Below are positions 5,905 to 6,963 of a DNA stretch of 6,963 nt, in pieces (the first letter of the stretch is position 1; every line of letters begins with the position of its first letter). The translations under genes were made by a program, and so were the position numbers. The notes under the pieces were generated by a model. The model was not told where the DNA came from, did not search any database, and was given only the letters and a program-made list of their open reading frames with translations. Origin of the DNA: Chthoniobacterales bacterium (GTDB taxonomy: Bacteria > Verrucomicrobiota > Verrucomicrobiia > Chthoniobacterales > UBA6821); NCBI GenBank assembly GCA_021733705.1, contig JAIPKF010000073.1, positions 1 through 6,963 on the forward strand, read 5' to 3'.

Positions 5905-6447
5905 CTATTTAGAAATGGTTTCAGTGATGGCGTGAACAACTTCTTCTGGTGTGATACGTATCATACAACGAAAATCGATAGGGCACGTTCTCAGAAAACA
6001 GGGACTACACTCCACCGGATGGCGTAGCACCCGATGGATACTCCCTTGAGGGCCAGTTAAATTAGGATCAGTAGAGCCGAAGAGAGCCACCGTGGGAATA
6101 TTAAAAAGAGCAGCTAAATGCATACTTCCCGTATCATTGGTGAGAAGAAGATCGAGCTCCTTGATAGTCCTCATGAGCTCATCAAGAGAAGTTGAGCCAA
6201 TCAAATTTTCAACTAACCCTGGAAAATTTTCCATGAGGGGAATTGAGAGTGCTCTCTCTTGAGCCGTTCCCAGTAATACCCAGACAATAGGAAGGGGGAG
6301 TAAGAGATCCATCACCTTGCGAAAACGATCAATTGGCCAGCGTTTGGCAGGTCCATATTCAGCACCAGGGCAGAGACCAATGGGAATCAATCCGGATATC
6401 TTATACTGATCTATGGTCGATTTATTGTTCCATTCTACAGGTTTCAT
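5905..6447 (-). CDS. waaF: ADP-heptose:LPS heptosyltransferase (WaaF-like), C-terminal half
   Basis: This 180-residue reading frame is the second Rossmann domain of a GT9 glycosyltransferase, which binds ADP-heptose for transfer to the LPS inner core at the cytoplasmic membrane. Clear motifs are GLCPGAEYGPAKRWP (24-38, the sugar-nucleotide region), LLTNDTGSMHLAALF (101-115), VALFGSTDPNLTGP (120-133) and the WaaF-type Cys cluster VECSPCFLRTCP...CM (145-162). It is in the same frame as the N-terminal half, separated only by one TAA and five further codons. The ATG at 6447 begins in the interdomain linker, and no Shine-Dalgarno sequence precedes it. The piece could be made by reinitiation after the stop 16 nt upstream, or it may be the untranslated remainder of a nonsense-mutated gene. 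The stop at 5905 is 4 nt before the GH26 start. Family identity is secure; whether it is expressed as a separate protein is unknown. Confidence 0.82.
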   Translation of the reverse strand: MKPVEWNNKSTIDQYKISGLIPIGLCPGAEYGPAKRWPIDRFRKVMDLLLPLPIVWVLLGTAQERALSIPLMENFPGLVENLIGSTSLDELMRTIKELDLLLTNDTGSMHLAALFNIPTVALFGSTDPNLTGPQGSIHRVLRHPVECSPCFLRTCPIDFRCMIRITPEEVVHAITETISK

Positions 6448-6465
6448 GATGGGTAGTTCATTTTA
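6448..6465 (-). other. In-frame TAA and five-codon gap splitting the waaF-like gene
   Basis: On the minus strand the frame reads GGA ACA TCC CAA TAA AAT GAA CTA CCC ATC ATG. The TAA (6463-6465) follows Gln151, and the next ATG is six codons on, in the same frame. Reading through gives 337 residues, near the approximately 348 of E. coli WaaF, so nothing is lost but one codon. A single C-to-T change from CAA would produce this stop. TAA ends other genes in the window (guanylyltransferase, GH26), so it is not a reassigned sense codon here. A sequencing error or a strain-specific nonsense mutation is the simplest explanation; a functional split at the domain boundary is the alternative. Confidence 0.85.
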
Positions 6466-6918
6466 TTGGGATGTTCCAAGCCAGTAGGCCACGGCACGAT
6501 ATTCATCCGCTTGATGCATGGGAGGGGTGCTAGGAAACTTGGGAAAAGATTGATTGATCAGCCACCTCCTTAAAAATCCCTTGTTGTCAGTACGCCCGAT
6601 CCGCCGTGGGATCCGTGCAAGCCAGACCTCAAGTGCCGTGCGAATAGAATTTGGAAGAACAAGGGCGACATCAAATGAAGGCTCTCCCTGAGACCTTTTC
6701 TCTTGTTGCAGTTGGCGGGCTACAGACCACGGGGAGGCCTTGGGAGGTATTTCTATTACTGCATCCACTTCAGGAAAAGAGTTCCAGAGGGCGGCAAGTT
6801 TCTGGGGAGTTAGGATGGTGAGATGTAGGTCGGGCCGACCTTTTTTTAAAGAGCATACCGCTGGAGCAGCCATGCAAGCATCTCCTAGCCAATTGGGGGA
6901 GCGAACTAAAACCTTCAA
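6463..6918 (-). CDS. waaF: ADP-heptose:LPS heptosyltransferase (WaaF-like), N-terminal half
   Basis: This 151-residue frame is the acceptor-side Rossmann domain of a GT9 heptosyltransferase. It opens with the typical MKVLVRSPNWLGDACMAAPA (1-20), where the conserved Asp of NWLGD lies close to the active site in this family. FDVALVLPNSIRTALEVWLARIPRRIGR (82-109) matches the WaaF core, and the frame ends after the helix YRAVAYWLGTSQ. It stops at the boundary between the two domains and, alone, would lack the ADP-heptose-binding half. The start used is TTG at 6918, because the conserved sequence begins there and this TTG overlaps an apparent TGA stop of the preceding gene. The frame is, however, open to the window edge (15 more codons), so a start further upstream cannot be excluded. 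No Shine-Dalgarno sequence is seen. Confidence 0.82.
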   Translation of the reverse strand: MKVLVRSPNWLGDACMAAPAVCSLKKGRPDLHLTILTPQKLAALWNSFPEVDAVIEIPPKASPWSVARQLQQEKRSQGEPSFDVALVLPNSIRTALEVWLARIPRRIGRTDNKGFLRRWLINQSFPKFPSTPPMHQADEYRAVAYWLGTSQ

Positions 6919-6963
6919 GGGTTGAAGGGGACATTTCTCAGGGATGAAGAGACCACGCTTGAC
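6915..6963 (-). CDS. Possible 3' end of an upstream gene (partial)
   Basis: On the minus strand, a frame open from the window edge reads SSVVSSSLRNVPFNP and ends in TGA at 6917-6915. That TGA overlaps the proposed TTG start of the waaF-like gene as TTGA, a four-base overlap typical of translationally coupled neighbours. Fifteen codons are too few to identify a product, and another frame is also open across the same stretch, so the call rests on the overlap alone. Confidence 0.3.
   Translation of the reverse strand, partial: SSVVSSSLRNVPFNP

Noticed and set aside
5901..5939. Upstream TTG start for the GH26 gene, overlapping waaF
   Set aside because: It would lengthen the signal peptide with a poor N-region; the ATG at 5900 gives a standard signal peptide directly after the waaF stop.
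6463..6465. Stop codon in waaF decoded as selenocysteine or pyrrolysine, or as a reassigned codon
   Set aside because: The codon is TAA, not TGA or TAG; TAA clearly ends other genes here, and no special amino acid is expected in this linker.

Overview
The window (6,963 bp, moderate AT/GC balance by eye) looks like chromosomal DNA of a Gram-negative-type bacterium, probably from the Planctomycetes-Verrucomicrobia group. Evidence for an outer membrane is a heptosyltransferase of LPS-core synthesis, an exported Spy/CpxP-like protein and an exported glycoside hydrolase. The lineage guess rests mainly on the two-module 'LTxxQ' architecture of the exported protein, typical of Planctomycetes/Verrucomicrobia, and is an inference. 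Recognisable Shine-Dalgarno sequences are absent or badly spaced at every start.

Right to left on the minus strand runs a compact gene series: the likely last codons of an unseen gene (6915-6963); a waaF-like ADP-heptose:LPS heptosyltransferase split by an in-frame TAA at its domain boundary (6918-5905); a secreted GH26 glycoside hydrolase 4 nt further on (5900-4749); serS (4658-3393); and tilS (3365 to 2361). Beyond a repeat element lies a mannose-1-phosphate guanylyltransferase (2156-1026). On the plus strand at the left is one gene, an exported LTxxQ-motif protein (176-832), convergent with the guanylyltransferase gene.

The most unusual content is a dispersed 184-bp quasi-palindromic element in three copies: 1-139 (cut by the window edge), 836-1019 and 2219-2402. 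The first two point the same way and the third is inverted. Every visible end is TTAA, followed inward by an 18-bp inverted repeat, and nested internal inverted repeats share the exact same centre. The copies flank the LTxxQ gene as direct repeats and the guanylyltransferase gene as inverted repeats. The third copy runs into tilS and supplies its last 13 codons and stop codon. No protein is encoded in the element, so it is best described as MITE-like or REP/BIME-like.

The genes belong to three themes: envelope polysaccharide synthesis (waaF homologue, GDP-mannose supply), translation (SerS charging tRNA-Ser, TilS making the lysidine of tRNA-Ile2) and exported proteins (GH26, LTxxQ). They do not form one obvious pathway. 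There are no rRNA, tRNA, CRISPR or transposase genes. Non-coding DNA is confined to the repeats, a 36-nt leader at 140-175, a 62-nt gap at 2157-2218 and a 90-nt gap at 4659-4748; I saw no convincing promoter in these gaps.
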